From NCBI RefSeq assembly GCF_001676155.1, contig NZ_LZEW01000032.1:101726-165725 (forward strand): DNA of 64,000 bases, in the 5' to 3' direction. Both the position numbers and the translations under genes were made by a program. This DNA is from Morganella psychrotolerans. Its GTDB lineage: Bacteria; Pseudomonadota; Gammaproteobacteria; Enterobacterales; Enterobacteriaceae. Numbering within the stretch: the stretch's first letter is position 1; each line of letters opens with the position of its first letter. Of this stretch, positions 45,520 to 54,198 are shown in pieces. The notes beneath the pieces are model-generated. The model was given only the letters and a program-made list of their open reading frames with translations. It had not been told where the DNA came from and did not search any database.

Positions 45520-45881
45520 GGAAGTATCCCTGTTCACGATAGTGTAGATTAATAGCCTGATTTTGCATGCAGTTCAAAAAATAAGGCCGTGTGGCGCTGA
45601 TTATACCCGGTCACTCCGGCGAACAACCAACATACGTCACAAATAACGACTGAAAAAAGTAACAAAAAATACAAAAATATGATGACAATCACATTATTCA
45701 ACTGTTTTTATCTGAAAATAGCCCGGAGAGGTAAATAATTGCCGGAAATTTAATCAAAAAAAGGAGGTGAAATAATACCTGCTCACACATATCCGTTATT
45801 TTGTGTATTTTGACACATAACAGGTGTAACCGGGCAGAATAAAATACCGGTAAAATTGATTCAGCAGTCCGAAATAGAGAG
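45520..45881. other. Promoter region of the nucleoside transporter gene
   Basis: 362 AT-rich bases between yjjV's 3' end and the transporter start. A near-consensus CRP site lies at 45678-45693. No gene or terminator for yjjV is convincingly seen. Confidence 0.55.
45678..45693. promoter_or_regulatory. Probable CRP site
   Basis: TATGATGACAATCACA matches TGTGA-N6-TCACA at nine of ten core positions, about 160 bases before the transporter start. Confidence 0.6.
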
Positions 45882-46664
45882 TTACAAAGAAAAAAGCCTG
45901 CGGCTGTTATGATAAATCTGAGCAGCAATCTCATCCGGTGACTCTGTCCGCAGTGAACAAAGTACCTGAAAAGTGCTGACAATCCGTTCCGGGCGGTTTG
46001 GTTCACCCTGAAATCCACTGAGCGGCATATCAGGCGCATCCGTTTCCAGCAGTAACGAGGACAACGGAAGCTGTGCGATGGCTTTACGGGTTTTTTGTGC
46101 ACGTTCGTATGTTATCGTCCCGCCCACACCAATATAATACCCCAGCTTTACAAATGCTTCAGCCTGGGCAAAACTGCCGGAAAAACCATGAACCACGCCC
46201 CGCCGGGGTACCGGATGGCGTCTTAAAATGCCGGCAAGTGTGTCATGGGTTTTACGTGAATGGAGTATCACAGGGCGATCTGCGCGCACAGCTAACTGTA
46301 ATTGCGCAATAAAAAACTCAAGCTGCTTTTCCCACTGCGGTGACGCCATATACCGATCCAGACCTATCTCACCAACAGCAACACATTCTGTGCCAGCCTG
46401 CGTTATCAGGGTTTCAAGCTGCTCCAGATGTGCCTGCGTGTGTTCGGCAATATAGAGCGGATGCAGCCCCAGCGCGGCGTGCAGACGGGGAAGCTCGTCC
46501 CCGGATGTCCGGCACAGTGTGGTGACCGTTTCAACATTCCAGTGACTGACTGACGGAATAATGATATCTGTCAGTCCGGCCTGTGCCGCATTGGCTTTAT
46601 GGCGGGGTAAATCATCCGTGAAAAAAGGGAAGTCAAAATGGCAATGTGTATCAATAAATAACAT
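45882..46664 (-). CDS. yjjV: TatD-family metal-dependent hydrolase YjjV
   Basis: 260 residues (E. coli YjjV 259). The N-terminal FIDTHCHFD metal motif, VGEIGLD, the PVILHSRKTHD and VHGFSGS histidine segments and the LLETDAPDMPL motif define the TatD family. It is a putative deoxyribonuclease. It is 9 bases after yjjU on the same strand, so co-transcribed. Confidence 0.94.
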   Translation of the reverse strand: MLFIDTHCHFDFPFFTDDLPRHKANAAQAGLTDIIIPSVSHWNVETVTTLCRTSGDELPRLHAALGLHPLYIAEHTQAHLEQLETLITQAGTECVAVGEIGLDRYMASPQWEKQLEFFIAQLQLAVRADRPVILHSRKTHDTLAGILRRHPVPRRGVVHGFSGSFAQAEAFVKLGYYIGVGGTITYERAQKTRKAIAQLPLSSLLLETDAPDMPLSGFQGEPNRPERIVSTFQVLCSLRTESPDEIAAQIYHNSRRLFSL

Positions 46665-46673
46665 TGCGGCCTC

Positions 46674-47726
46674 TTAATCCAATAATTCATGCGGCGAATG
46701 CAAGATGGCAGCGGAACCGTCCGTTTCCGGCAACAAAACGTCATTATCATTGGATGCAACCGGAACCCGCAGTACTGATGTGTGCGCCGGCTGATGTGAT
46801 GCCCAGCGCTCCCCGAGGGTCGCGAGGAAATAGCGTCCGCTGCGCCGTCCCAGCCGGTAATCCTGCATCAGTGTACTCACCCGGCTGCCCAGGGCGCTGC
46901 TTGCCAGTGGTGAACGCGGATATATTTCAACAATTTCAACGCCATCAGGCGGTGATTCAATAAATTTTTGTGTCCGGTAATAGCTGATCGCATGCTGTTT
47001 CATCATCGCCACCATGTGCTTCAGATTACTTTTTTCCAGCCAGCGCTCCATCCGTTTCACCCATTCAGGGGTGTAATAGAGCTGTGACGGCACTGTCCGG
47101 ATCACCACAATACGGGTCGCACCGCGCCGCCACGCCTCAATAACCGGAACCGCATCACTGATCCCGCCATCATGATAAGTGACACCGTTAATCTCTACGC
47201 CCTCGCGGTAAAATCCCGGAATAGCACTGGAGGCTTTGATGATATCCAGCCAGTCGGCCTCAAGAGGACTGAAATAGGTTGCATCCAGATTATCTGCCCG
47301 GCTGGCGCACATATAAAATTCCTGCCCCTGCTCAAAACGTTGCAACGCATGAGTGATATCAAGAGGGCTCTCATCGGATGTGGCGGAAATCAGCCAGTCG
47401 AGGTCGATCAGATGTCCGCCACGGATAAACCGCAGCGGATTAAAGAATTGCTTATCTGTGGTGTAACGGGTAATAACGTGACGGGCGTAACCTCGCTGTC
47501 CGCAAATATAAGCAGAAAGATTCTGTGCCCCGGCAGACGTGCCCAGCAGCAGATCAAACGGATTAAACCCGGCTTTCAGAAATTCGTCCAGCACACCGGC
47601 GGTAAAAATACCGCGCTGACCGCCGCCTTCACAAACCAGCGCCAGTTTCCCGGTCGCCAGCAGCGGATCTGGTAACCACGCCAGCGGTGCAATTTTTCCC
47701 GGTGTAACCGGAATATAGGTTCCCAT
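46674..47726 (-). CDS. yjjU: Patatin-like phospholipase YjjU
   Basis: 350 residues (E. coli 357). Patatin catalytic dyad: nucleophile Ser in GTSAG, after the oxyanion turn GGGQRG, and Asp in YHDGGISDA. It is predicted to hydrolyse acyl lipids in the cytoplasm or at the inner membrane. It lies between the osmY-like gene and yjjV, as in E. coli. Confidence 0.93.
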   Translation of the reverse strand: MGTYIPVTPGKIAPLAWLPDPLLATGKLALVCEGGGQRGIFTAGVLDEFLKAGFNPFDLLLGTSAGAQNLSAYICGQRGYARHVITRYTTDKQFFNPLRFIRGGHLIDLDWLISATSDESPLDITHALQRFEQGQEFYMCASRADNLDATYFSPLEADWLDIIKASSAIPGFYREGVEINGVTYHDGGISDAVPVIEAWRRGATRIVVIRTVPSQLYYTPEWVKRMERWLEKSNLKHMVAMMKQHAISYYRTQKFIESPPDGVEIVEIYPRSPLASSALGSRVSTLMQDYRLGRRSGRYFLATLGERWASHQPAHTSVLRVPVASNDNDVLLPETDGSAAILHSPHELLD

Positions 47727-47756
47727 AATCGTCGTCAGCTAAAATCAGACAGAGCG

Positions 47757-48167
47757 TTATTTATACTGGCCGATACTGACTTCAACAGCACGGACACCCG
47801 GTACATTTCTTGCAATATCAATAATCTGTACACGTTGTGCGTCTGTCGTCACGAAACCGGAAAGATAAACAGTCCCGTTGATGGTTTTCACTGCAATATC
47901 ATTACTGTCAATACCGGATGCATTTAATAACTGCCCGCGGATTTTTGCTGTAATAGTGCTGTCATCCACCAGCAGAGAGGCATCTTTAACCGTACTGTCG
48001 AGTTTTTGCTCTGCCTTTTTACCAAAGGATTCAACGGACTGAGATGCATTGTTCCATGTCTGTCCGGCTTTTTGGGTCAGAGAGTCATCTGCTGTGGCAT
48101 AAGTACTGAATAATGCGCCGCTGACCAGCAGGATACTCAGTGATTTCATATTCAGACGCGTTTTCAT
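47757..48167 (-). CDS. Periplasmic BON-domain protein, OsmY-like
   Basis: 136 residues. A signal peptide ends about ATA-DD, followed by a helical stretch (TWNNASQSVESFGKKAEQKLDS, in parts) and one BON domain at about 65-132 (DDSTITAKIRGQLLNASGID, VYLSGFVTTDAQ). E. coli OsmY occupies the same position but has two BON domains and 201 residues, so this is a short relative with the second domain missing. Such proteins are induced by osmotic stress or stationary phase and bind membranes or chaperone proteins. Confidence 0.87.
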   Translation of the reverse strand: MKTRLNMKSLSILLVSGALFSTYATADDSLTQKAGQTWNNASQSVESFGKKAEQKLDSTVKDASLLVDDSTITAKIRGQLLNASGIDSNDIAVKTINGTVYLSGFVTTDAQRVQIIDIARNVPGVRAVEVSIGQYK

Positions 48168-48260
48168 GTCGCTCTCCTTTTCACAATAATGACTTCACAA
48201 TAACACGAATAATGAATGTCCGTATTCGATAAAAATGTGATATCCGGAGTACTGAGATAT

Positions 48261-48290
48261 AAAAAAAACGCGCCCGGAGGCGCGTTTATC
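48261..48290 (-). terminator. Terminator after prfC
   Basis: AACGCGCC, TCCG, GGCGCGTT with a tetraloop, followed on the minus strand by eight T. It begins at the prfC stop. Confidence 0.93.
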
Positions 48291-49878
48291 AGTGTTCGCG
48301 GGTTTTATGGAAACTCACATCCGGATAACGTTCCCGGGTGAGATTCAGGTTTACCATAGTCGGGGCAATATAAGAGAGGTTATCACCGCCATCAAGCGCC
48401 AGATGCAGCTCATTCTTGCGTTTGAATTCTTCCAGTTTCTTCACATCATTACATTCAACCCAGCGCGCCGTTGAGACATTGACCGCCTCATAAATGGCTT
48501 CCACGTTGTACTCGCTTTTGAGGCGCGATACCACGACATCAAACTGAAGCACACCCACCGCACCAACGATAAGATCGTTATTTGTCAGCGGACGGAAGAC
48601 CTGAACTGCACCCTCTTCAGATAACTGAACCAGCCCTTTCAGAAGCTGTTTCTGTTTCAGCGGATCACGCAGACGGATGCGGCGGAACAGTTCCGGAGCG
48701 AAGTTCGGAATACCGGTGAATTTGAGGATTTCACCCTGGGTGAATGTATCCCCGATCTGAATGGTTCCGTGGTTATGCAGCCCGATGATGTCGCCCGGGA
48801 AAGCCGTTTCCACATGCGCACGGTCACCGGCCATAAACGTCAGCGCATCTGCGATCACCACGTCTTTCTTCAGACGCACCTGATGCAGTTTCATGCCTTT
48901 CTCGTAGATACCGGAAACGATACGCAGGAATGCAACACGGTCGCGGTGCTTCGGATCCATATTCGCCTGGATTTTAAACACAAACCCGGTAAATTTATCT
49001 TCCTGTGCAATCACTTCGCGGACATCAGTCTGACGCGGCATTGGCGTCGGCGCCCATGACACCAGACCATCCAGCATGTGATCGACACCAAAGTTACCCA
49101 GTGCCGTACCAAAAAAGACCGGCGTCAGTTCACCGGCAAGGAACAGTTCTTCATCAAATTCATTTGATGCACCCTGTACCAGTTCCAGCTCATCGCGCAA
49201 CTGACCTGCAAAGTCTTCACCGACGGCGGCATCCAGTTCCGGAGAGTTAAGTCCTTTAACGATACGGACGTCCTGGATAGTGTGCCCCAGCCCGCTCTGA
49301 TACAGATAGGTTTCGTCGCGGTACAGGTGATAAACCCCTTTAAACTGCTTACCGCAGCCAATCGGCCAGGTGATGGGTGAACAGGCTATTTTCAGCTCAT
49401 TCTCCACTTCATCCAGTAACTCCATCGGGTCACGGATTTCACGGTCAAGCTTGTTCATAAACGTCAGGATCGGCGTATCACGCAGACGCGTAACTTCCAT
49501 CAGTTTACGGGTGCGGTCTTCGACCCCTTTTGCCGCATCAATCACCATCAGACAGCAGTCTACCGCGGTCAGTGTGCGGTACGTATCTTCGGAGAAGTCT
49601 TCGTGTCCCGGGGTGTCCAGCAGGTTTACCAGCGCATCCTGATACGGAAATTGCATCACTGACGTGGTGATGGAAATACCGCGCTGTTTTTCCATTTCCA
49701 TCCAGTCAGATTTTGCATGCTGATTAGAGCCGCGGCCTTTGACTGTACCGGCTCTCTGGATAGCGTGTCCGAACAGCAGGACTTTTTCGGTAATGGTTGT
49801 TTTACCGGCATCGGGGTGCGAAATAATCGCAAAGGTGCGGCGCCTGGACACTTCCTGTAAAATCGTATTATTCGACAT
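48289..49878 (-). CDS. prfC: Peptide chain release factor 3
   Basis: 529 residues, the E. coli length. Translational GTPase motifs: G1 [10 protein letters not shown]2 region [13 protein letters not shown]3 DTPGHEDF, G4 [10 protein letters not shown]3 removes RF1 or RF2 from the ribosome after termination. Its stop is followed directly by an intrinsic terminator. Confidence 0.98.
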   Translation of the reverse strand: MSNNTILQEVSRRRTFAIISHPDAGKTTITEKVLLFGHAIQRAGTVKGRGSNQHAKSDWMEMEKQRGISITTSVMQFPYQDALVNLLDTPGHEDFSEDTYRTLTAVDCCLMVIDAAKGVEDRTRKLMEVTRLRDTPILTFMNKLDREIRDPMELLDEVENELKIACSPITWPIGCGKQFKGVYHLYRDETYLYQSGLGHTIQDVRIVKGLNSPELDAAVGEDFAGQLRDELELVQGASNEFDEELFLAGELTPVFFGTALGNFGVDHMLDGLVSWAPTPMPRQTDVREVIAQEDKFTGFVFKIQANMDPKHRDRVAFLRIVSGIYEKGMKLHQVRLKKDVVIADALTFMAGDRAHVETAFPGDIIGLHNHGTIQIGDTFTQGEILKFTGIPNFAPELFRRIRLRDPLKQKQLLKGLVQLSEEGAVQVFRPLTNNDLIVGAVGVLQFDVVVSRLKSEYNVEAIYEAVNVSTARWVECNDVKKLEEFKRKNELHLALDGGDNLSYIAPTMVNLNLTRERYPDVSFHKTREH

Positions 49879-50002
49879 CAGATTGTTCTTCTGGGGCTGT
49901 GAGGTAAAAACACACTGGTTTTCACCTCTGATTTCTCATTATGGTACTTATTTTCGCCCGGTTTGCCCCCTGAGACAACAAAAGCTTCTGATTGCCGCTT
50001 TA

Positions 50003-50035
50003 TACTCTGAATAATTCGGGATACACGCAGGCGAC
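50003..50035. repeat. Half copy of palindromic repeat family B
   Basis: TATACTCTGAATAATTCGGGAT resembles the left arm of the element at 854-934. The right arm is not recognisable. It abuts the end of the fliB-like gene. Confidence 0.45.
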
Positions 50036-50039
50036 AAGC

Positions 50040-51274
50040 TCAGCCATCCAGCAAGCAGATACACGCCAGTGCATCACTCATCTGACACGTTTCCATCAGA
50101 GCCAGTAAATCCGTATTAATGCCTTTCATATGCATTTTCAATGAAAAATAGGCACTCACCAGTAATTGCACATCCGTTTCCGCTACCGTACATTTTTCTG
50201 TTGCCACCAGAGCCGACAGGTTTGTACGCAGATAAAAGTAATCCATTACCAGCAAACTGAAGTGCGACAGTGCATTTTTTTCACCCGCGACTTTTTCGCT
50301 GAAATTTGCCACATGAGGAAACTGACTGTGATACAACAGATAAGAAAAAAAGATTGCGCAACGTGTGAGGTTCACTCAGACAGGAGTCCTGCATCAGGGT
50401 TTTCCATCCGGTCAGAAGCCGTGCCATATTCGCTTCAGTACGCTCAGCCGTCTGATTTTCATCCAGTTCCAGCTTATTTAGCGTATTAACATAGGTCGAA
50501 AGCAAAAGAGTACCGCTGCGGGACAACTGCGGAATAAATTTGCCGTAAACACCCAGAACGGCGACCTGAAAAGTGACAGGGTGCGGCAACGCTCTGCGCT
50601 CTGCCATCAAGTCCCCGTTTTCAATAGCCGAGAGTAAAAATTCATACACGCCCTGAATACGATCAAAATTGGCTTCAATCTCATAATCCAGTTTGTCGAT
50701 AAAGATCAGTAGCTGCATGACCGCATAGAGATTATCTTCAAATTCAGATGACTGCACCTGAACCAGATTCAGGCACCAGAGGTACATCAGATATTGCGGA
50801 TCTGTCAGCGCGTCATCCTGCGTGGCTTCTTTCAGATACTGATCTTCTTCCGTCAGTTGCATTGCATCGGCAGAAAACAGCAGTTGCCGTACCACTTCCG
50901 GGCAGGAGAGGGACAGCCGCTTAAAGGTTGCATTCTGATATTTAACCTCACTGCGCGGATAAACGCGGCAGGTGCGACTCATCGCAGACGGACCCAGTTT
51001 GCTGTAAATATTGCACAACCGTTTTTCGGTCAGGAACGGGCATTTTTTTTTCGTCTGTCAGACGGATAAACGCATAATCGTCGCCGTTCTCAGATTTAAT
51101 CACATGATCTTGTGAAATCTGTTTAATTTCAATACTTTCAGAGCTGTGATATTTTTTATAGGTTTTTTTATCAATAGTGATAAGCCAATCCTGACAGCAA
51201 TGAGAAAGACACTCAGAACCAACGCACTGAAAGCGTTTGATAAACATCGGTGTAATAATTTTATGAATAAACAT
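50040..51274 (-). pseudogene. FliB-like lysine-N-methylase, two +1 frameshifts
   Basis: Three consecutive frames assemble into one FliB-family protein of about 410 residues, matching the roughly 400 of Salmonella FliB. The N-terminal part has the cysteine-rich QCVGSECLSHCCQDW and DKKTYKKY motifs. The middle resumes at LCNIYSKLGPSAMSRTCRVYPR. The C-terminal part resumes at HSQFPHVANFS. Break 1 is nine T at 51043-51051, where eight restore DEKKCPFLTEKRLCNIY. Break 2 is seven A at 50345-50351, where six restore TLRNLFFSYLL. FliB methylates flagellin lysines using an Fe-S and radical-type chemistry. No flagellar genes are near. E. coli has yjjG at this place. Confidence 0.78.
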
Positions 51275-51374
51275 GGTGAGGCGCACCCGTGATGAATGTA
51301 TCTCATCACGGTAACACGCAAAAAAATTGCTGAAAGGGATGAAAAACCGCCGATTTATCTGACTTATTACCGTA

Positions 51375-51827
51375 TTACATCCCGATATCAAGAAAAAGCG
51401 CCATAATCAGGGCATCCTCTTTGCCTTGCTTCGCCGGGTAATAATTTTTCCGCACTGATACTTCATTGAAACCCAGAGATTCATACAGTGCAATCGCCGG
51501 ACTGTTTGACGCTCTGACCTCAAGCCAGAGAGTGACAATGCCTTTTTCTGTCAAATCCTCAATCACTTTCATCAGCAACTGACGACCATAGCCTTTCCCC
51601 TGATGCTCAGGTGCTACCGCGATATTAAACAGCGTGGCTTCATCAAGAACCGTCTGGTTAACGGCAAATCCCGCCAGTTCACCATCAGCTTCCAGCCTGA
51701 GATTGTGGTAACGTTCGCCCTGATTGCTTTTGAACGTACTTTCACTCCAGGGATAGCTATGTGCCGCCTGTTCAATGCGGAACGCCGCATCGAAATCATC
51801 AGGAAGCAGCGGTAATATTTTGATCAT
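51375..51827 (-). CDS. rimI: Ribosomal protein S18 alanine N-acetyltransferase RimI
   Basis: 150 residues from the ATG at 51827. GNAT fold with the acetyl-CoA loop VAPEHQGKGYGRQLL and the LEVRASNSPAIALYESLGF segment. It acetylates the N-terminus of S18. The start lies within the end of holD (29-base overlap), so the genes are translationally coupled as in E. coli. Longer in-frame starts would lie deep in holD. Confidence 0.95.
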   Translation of the reverse strand: MIKILPLLPDDFDAAFRIEQAAHSYPWSESTFKSNQGERYHNLRLEADGELAGFAVNQTVLDEATLFNIAVAPEHQGKGYGRQLLMKVIEDLTEKGIVTLWLEVRASNSPAIALYESLGFNEVSVRKNYYPAKQGKEDALIMALFLDIGM

Positions 51828-52206
51828 ATTGATAAATTTGTGTCCATAACCCGCGTTTCGCCTGCACATCCTGATACAGATTTGCAAGAGACGGAGTGTG
51901 TAATAAAGGAAACGTATCCGGCAAGTCTGCATCAACGCCCGGTAACCAGCACAGGCAGGATGTCTGTTCCGGAATGCTCTGTATATTCTCAGGCGCGATG
52001 CAATAAACATCATCTGCCGTGATATTCAGACAACGAAATATATCGCTGAATAAATCACAGGTGAGATCTGTCTGCTCATCGGTTATGATCAGCAGGCGTG
52101 CCGAAGCCGGGATCTGTACTGACAGCTCCCCTTTCAGGCGCTGTGGTTGCCGCAGCGTCCATTGGGTTATCCCCATCTGAGCCAGCATTCTGTCTCGTCG
52201 CGTCAT
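51799..52206 (-). CDS. holD: DNA polymerase III psi subunit HolD
   Basis: 135 residues from the ATG at 52206 (E. coli 137). It starts MTRRDRMLAQMGITQW, the psi-subunit N-terminus that binds the clamp loader, and the rest is the chi-binding domain. Divergent from rsmC and overlapping rimI. The neighbouring order rsmC-holD-rimI is the conserved one. Confidence 0.93.
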   Translation of the reverse strand: MTRRDRMLAQMGITQWTLRQPQRLKGELSVQIPASARLLIITDEQTDLTCDLFSDIFRCLNITADDVYCIAPENIQSIPEQTSCLCWLPGVDADLPDTFPLLHTPSLANLYQDVQAKRGLWTQIYQYDQNITAAS

Positions 52207-52297
52207 AATGTATCCCTGAAAGACCAAACGACCGTATATTAGCAAAGCGCGCTGCATGCGCCAATGCTGTCAAATCATGATTTACAGGAGTTAACGG

Positions 52298-53311
52298 ATG
52301 TCCATGCTTACCCCGGCCAGTGAAGTTATTTTACGCCACGCAGAAGAATTTACCGAGAGCCATGTCCTGCTTGCCGGGGACATTCAGGATCTTATTGCAG
52401 CTCAGCTTACTGCAAAATCAGTGTATGCCAGTACCACACAATATCATCAGTGGCAGGCGATGCACCCGCAACTTGGTGATAACAGCGCGTTTGAACTGAC
52501 TGTCAGCCCTGAAGCAGCGGCACGCTGCGATACCCTGATCTATTTCTGGCCAAAGAGCAAGCAGGAAGCCTTATTTCAGCTGACACAAATTTTCTCCTGT
52601 CTGCCGGTCGGCAGCCATGTGTTTATTGTCGGGGAAAACCGCAGTGGTGTGCGCAGTGCTGAAAAAATGACTGAAGCATTTGTCCCCCTGCATAAAGTAG
52701 ACAGCGCGCGTCGTTGTGGTCTTTATTATGGCGAACTGACAACTGCAGCTCAGTTTACGCTGACTGACTGGCTGAAAGAATATCAGGTCGGTGATGCAAA
52801 CATTGCCACACTGCCGGGCGTATTCAGCCAGGATAATTTTGATAACGGCAGTGCGCTGCTGACAAACGCGCTGACCCGTCCGCTGAGCGGAAAATTGCTT
52901 GATATCGCCTGCGGCAGTGGCGTTATTGCCGCTGTACTGGCAAAACGTAACCCGGGTCTGGTACTGACACTCAGTGATGTGTCTGCCGCCGCTCTCGCCG
53001 CAAGCCGTGAAACGCTCACCCGTAACCAATTGGAAGGTGACGTTATTGCCAGTAATGTCTATTCTGACCTCAGCGGAAAATATGACTGGATAGTCTCTAA
53101 TCCGCCGTTCCATGACGGGTTGAATACCAGTTACAATGCAGCACAGCAGCTGATTACCGGCGCTAAAGCGCGCTTAAACCGTGGCGGGAAAATCTGTATC
53201 GTGGCAAATGCTTTTTTACCGTACCCGGCACTGCTGGACAGCACGTTTGGTCAGCATCATGTTCTGGCGCAAACCGGAAAATTCAAAGTCTATATTGCGA
53301 CAAATGCCTAA
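52298..53311 (+). CDS. rsmC: 16S rRNA m2G1207 methyltransferase RsmC
   Basis: 337 residues (E. coli 343). The N-terminal half is a degenerate methyltransferase-like domain. The C-terminal half has the SAM site LLDIACGSGVIAAVLA and the catalytic SNPPFHDG motif. It methylates G1207 of 16S rRNA in the 30S subunit. Divergent from holD. Confidence 0.96.
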   Translation: MSMLTPASEVILRHAEEFTESHVLLAGDIQDLIAAQLTAKSVYASTTQYHQWQAMHPQLGDNSAFELTVSPEAAARCDTLIYFWPKSKQEALFQLTQIFSCLPVGSHVFIVGENRSGVRSAEKMTEAFVPLHKVDSARRCGLYYGELTTAAQFTLTDWLKEYQVGDANIATLPGVFSQDNFDNGSALLTNALTRPLSGKLLDIACGSGVIAAVLAKRNPGLVLTLSDVSAAALAASRETLTRNQLEGDVIASNVYSDLSGKYDWIVSNPPFHDGLNTSYNAAQQLITGAKARLNRGGKICIVANAFLPYPALLDSTFGQHHVLAQTGKFKVYIATNA

Positions 53312-53412
53312 TAATTACGCGAAGTCTTCAGGTTCAGCAAAAAAATATTGACGGCGCGGATAAAACCGCTAAAATCCGCCTCCATGCTATCGGTACAAGA
53401 TAGTTCTGGTTT

Positions 53413-53499
53413 GCGAGGATGGCGGAATTGGTAGACGCGCTAGCTTCAGGTGTTAGTGTTCTTACGGACGTGGGGGTTCAAGTCCCCCTCTTCGCACCA
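53413..53499 (+). tRNA. leu tRNA: tRNA-Leu (CAG), copy 1
   Basis: 87 bases including an encoded CCA. D-arm TGGTAGACGCG, anticodon loop CTTCAGGTG with anticodon CAG, long variable arm of the class II type, T-arm GGTTCAAGTCC. The acceptor pairs GCGAGGA with TCTTCGC (one G-T). Confidence 0.97.
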
Positions 53500-53547
53500 A
53501 TCAGGATGGCTTGAACAACAAACGACAGCATAGTGAATGACAGTACT

Positions 53548-53634
53548 GCGAGGGTGGCGGAATTGGTAGACGCGCTAGCTTCAGGTGTTAGTGTTCTTAC
53601 GGACGTGGGGGTTCAAGTCCCCCCCTTCGCACCA
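53548..53634 (+). tRNA. leu tRNA: tRNA-Leu (CAG), copy 2
   Basis: 87 bases, identical to copy 1 except at the end of the acceptor stem (GCGAGGG against CCTTCGC) where compensating changes keep pairing. It corresponds to the E. coli leuQPV cluster next to rsmC, here with two copies. Confidence 0.97.
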
Positions 53635-53696
53635 CTGTTATCACACATTCATTACGCGCCCCGCGTACTCTGATTCAATTTTGTTATCTCCCCCGG

Positions 53697-53957
53697 CTAT
53701 ATCCTCAGATGCTCAAACCAGAGCAGACTTCCCAGAACAAATGCAATTCCTGCCGGTATCAGCAGGAAATGACGCAATACGCGATTATATAACATCGGCA
53801 TTGTCAGCAACATGACGACCACCAACGCAATACGTGCTGCGTCCTCTTCATGTCCCGGCGACAGAAACAGCAAGACCGGCACCAGTGCCAGCATCACGCC
53901 ACCGACACCGGTAATGTGCTGCCAGAAAAATGATGAAAGCGAGTTTTTGATTTGCAT
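53697..53957 (-). CDS. Small DUF1435-type inner-membrane protein
   Basis: 86 residues from the ATG at 53957, which has AGGGTGGG upstream. Three hydrophobic stretches: GVGGVMLALVPVLLFL, ARIALVVVMLLTMPML and HFLLIPAGIAFVLGSLLWF. It resembles the DUF1435 family of small enterobacterial membrane proteins near this locus. Function unknown. Confidence 0.7.
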   Translation of the reverse strand: MQIKNSLSSFFWQHITGVGGVMLALVPVLLFLSPGHEEDAARIALVVVMLLTMPMLYNRVLRHFLLIPAGIAFVLGSLLWFEHLRI

Positions 53958-54089
53958 GACACCCACCCTTCACGATAACGTAAATGAGAACAATTCCCGT
54001 TATCATAAATAACCTGCCGGATGTTGCAAGCCTTTTCAGTCTTAAAACGCAAAAAAGGCATATAATTATATACCTATAAATCATATGCC

Positions 54090-54154
54090 TATACCCTTAT
54101 TCATTCAAATTGCAGGTTCGTTGGCTGCATGCACCTTGAATGACGTTGGGTATA
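54090..54154. repeat. Palindromic intergenic repeat, family A, copy 2
   Basis: Same orientation as copy 1: TATACCC, GCAGGTTCGTTGGCTGCAT core, TGAATGACGTTGGGTATA. It lies between the small membrane protein gene and the Na/Pi-family gene. Confidence 0.85.
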
Positions 54155-54198
54155 TAAACTGTATGTCTATAAATTAAACAGACATTATTATCTGAATT

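Noticed and set aside
45698..46102. 134-codon minus-strand frame overlapping yjjV's end
   Set aside because: It lies mostly within yjjV in another frame and continues into AT-rich non-coding DNA. No protein family is visible.
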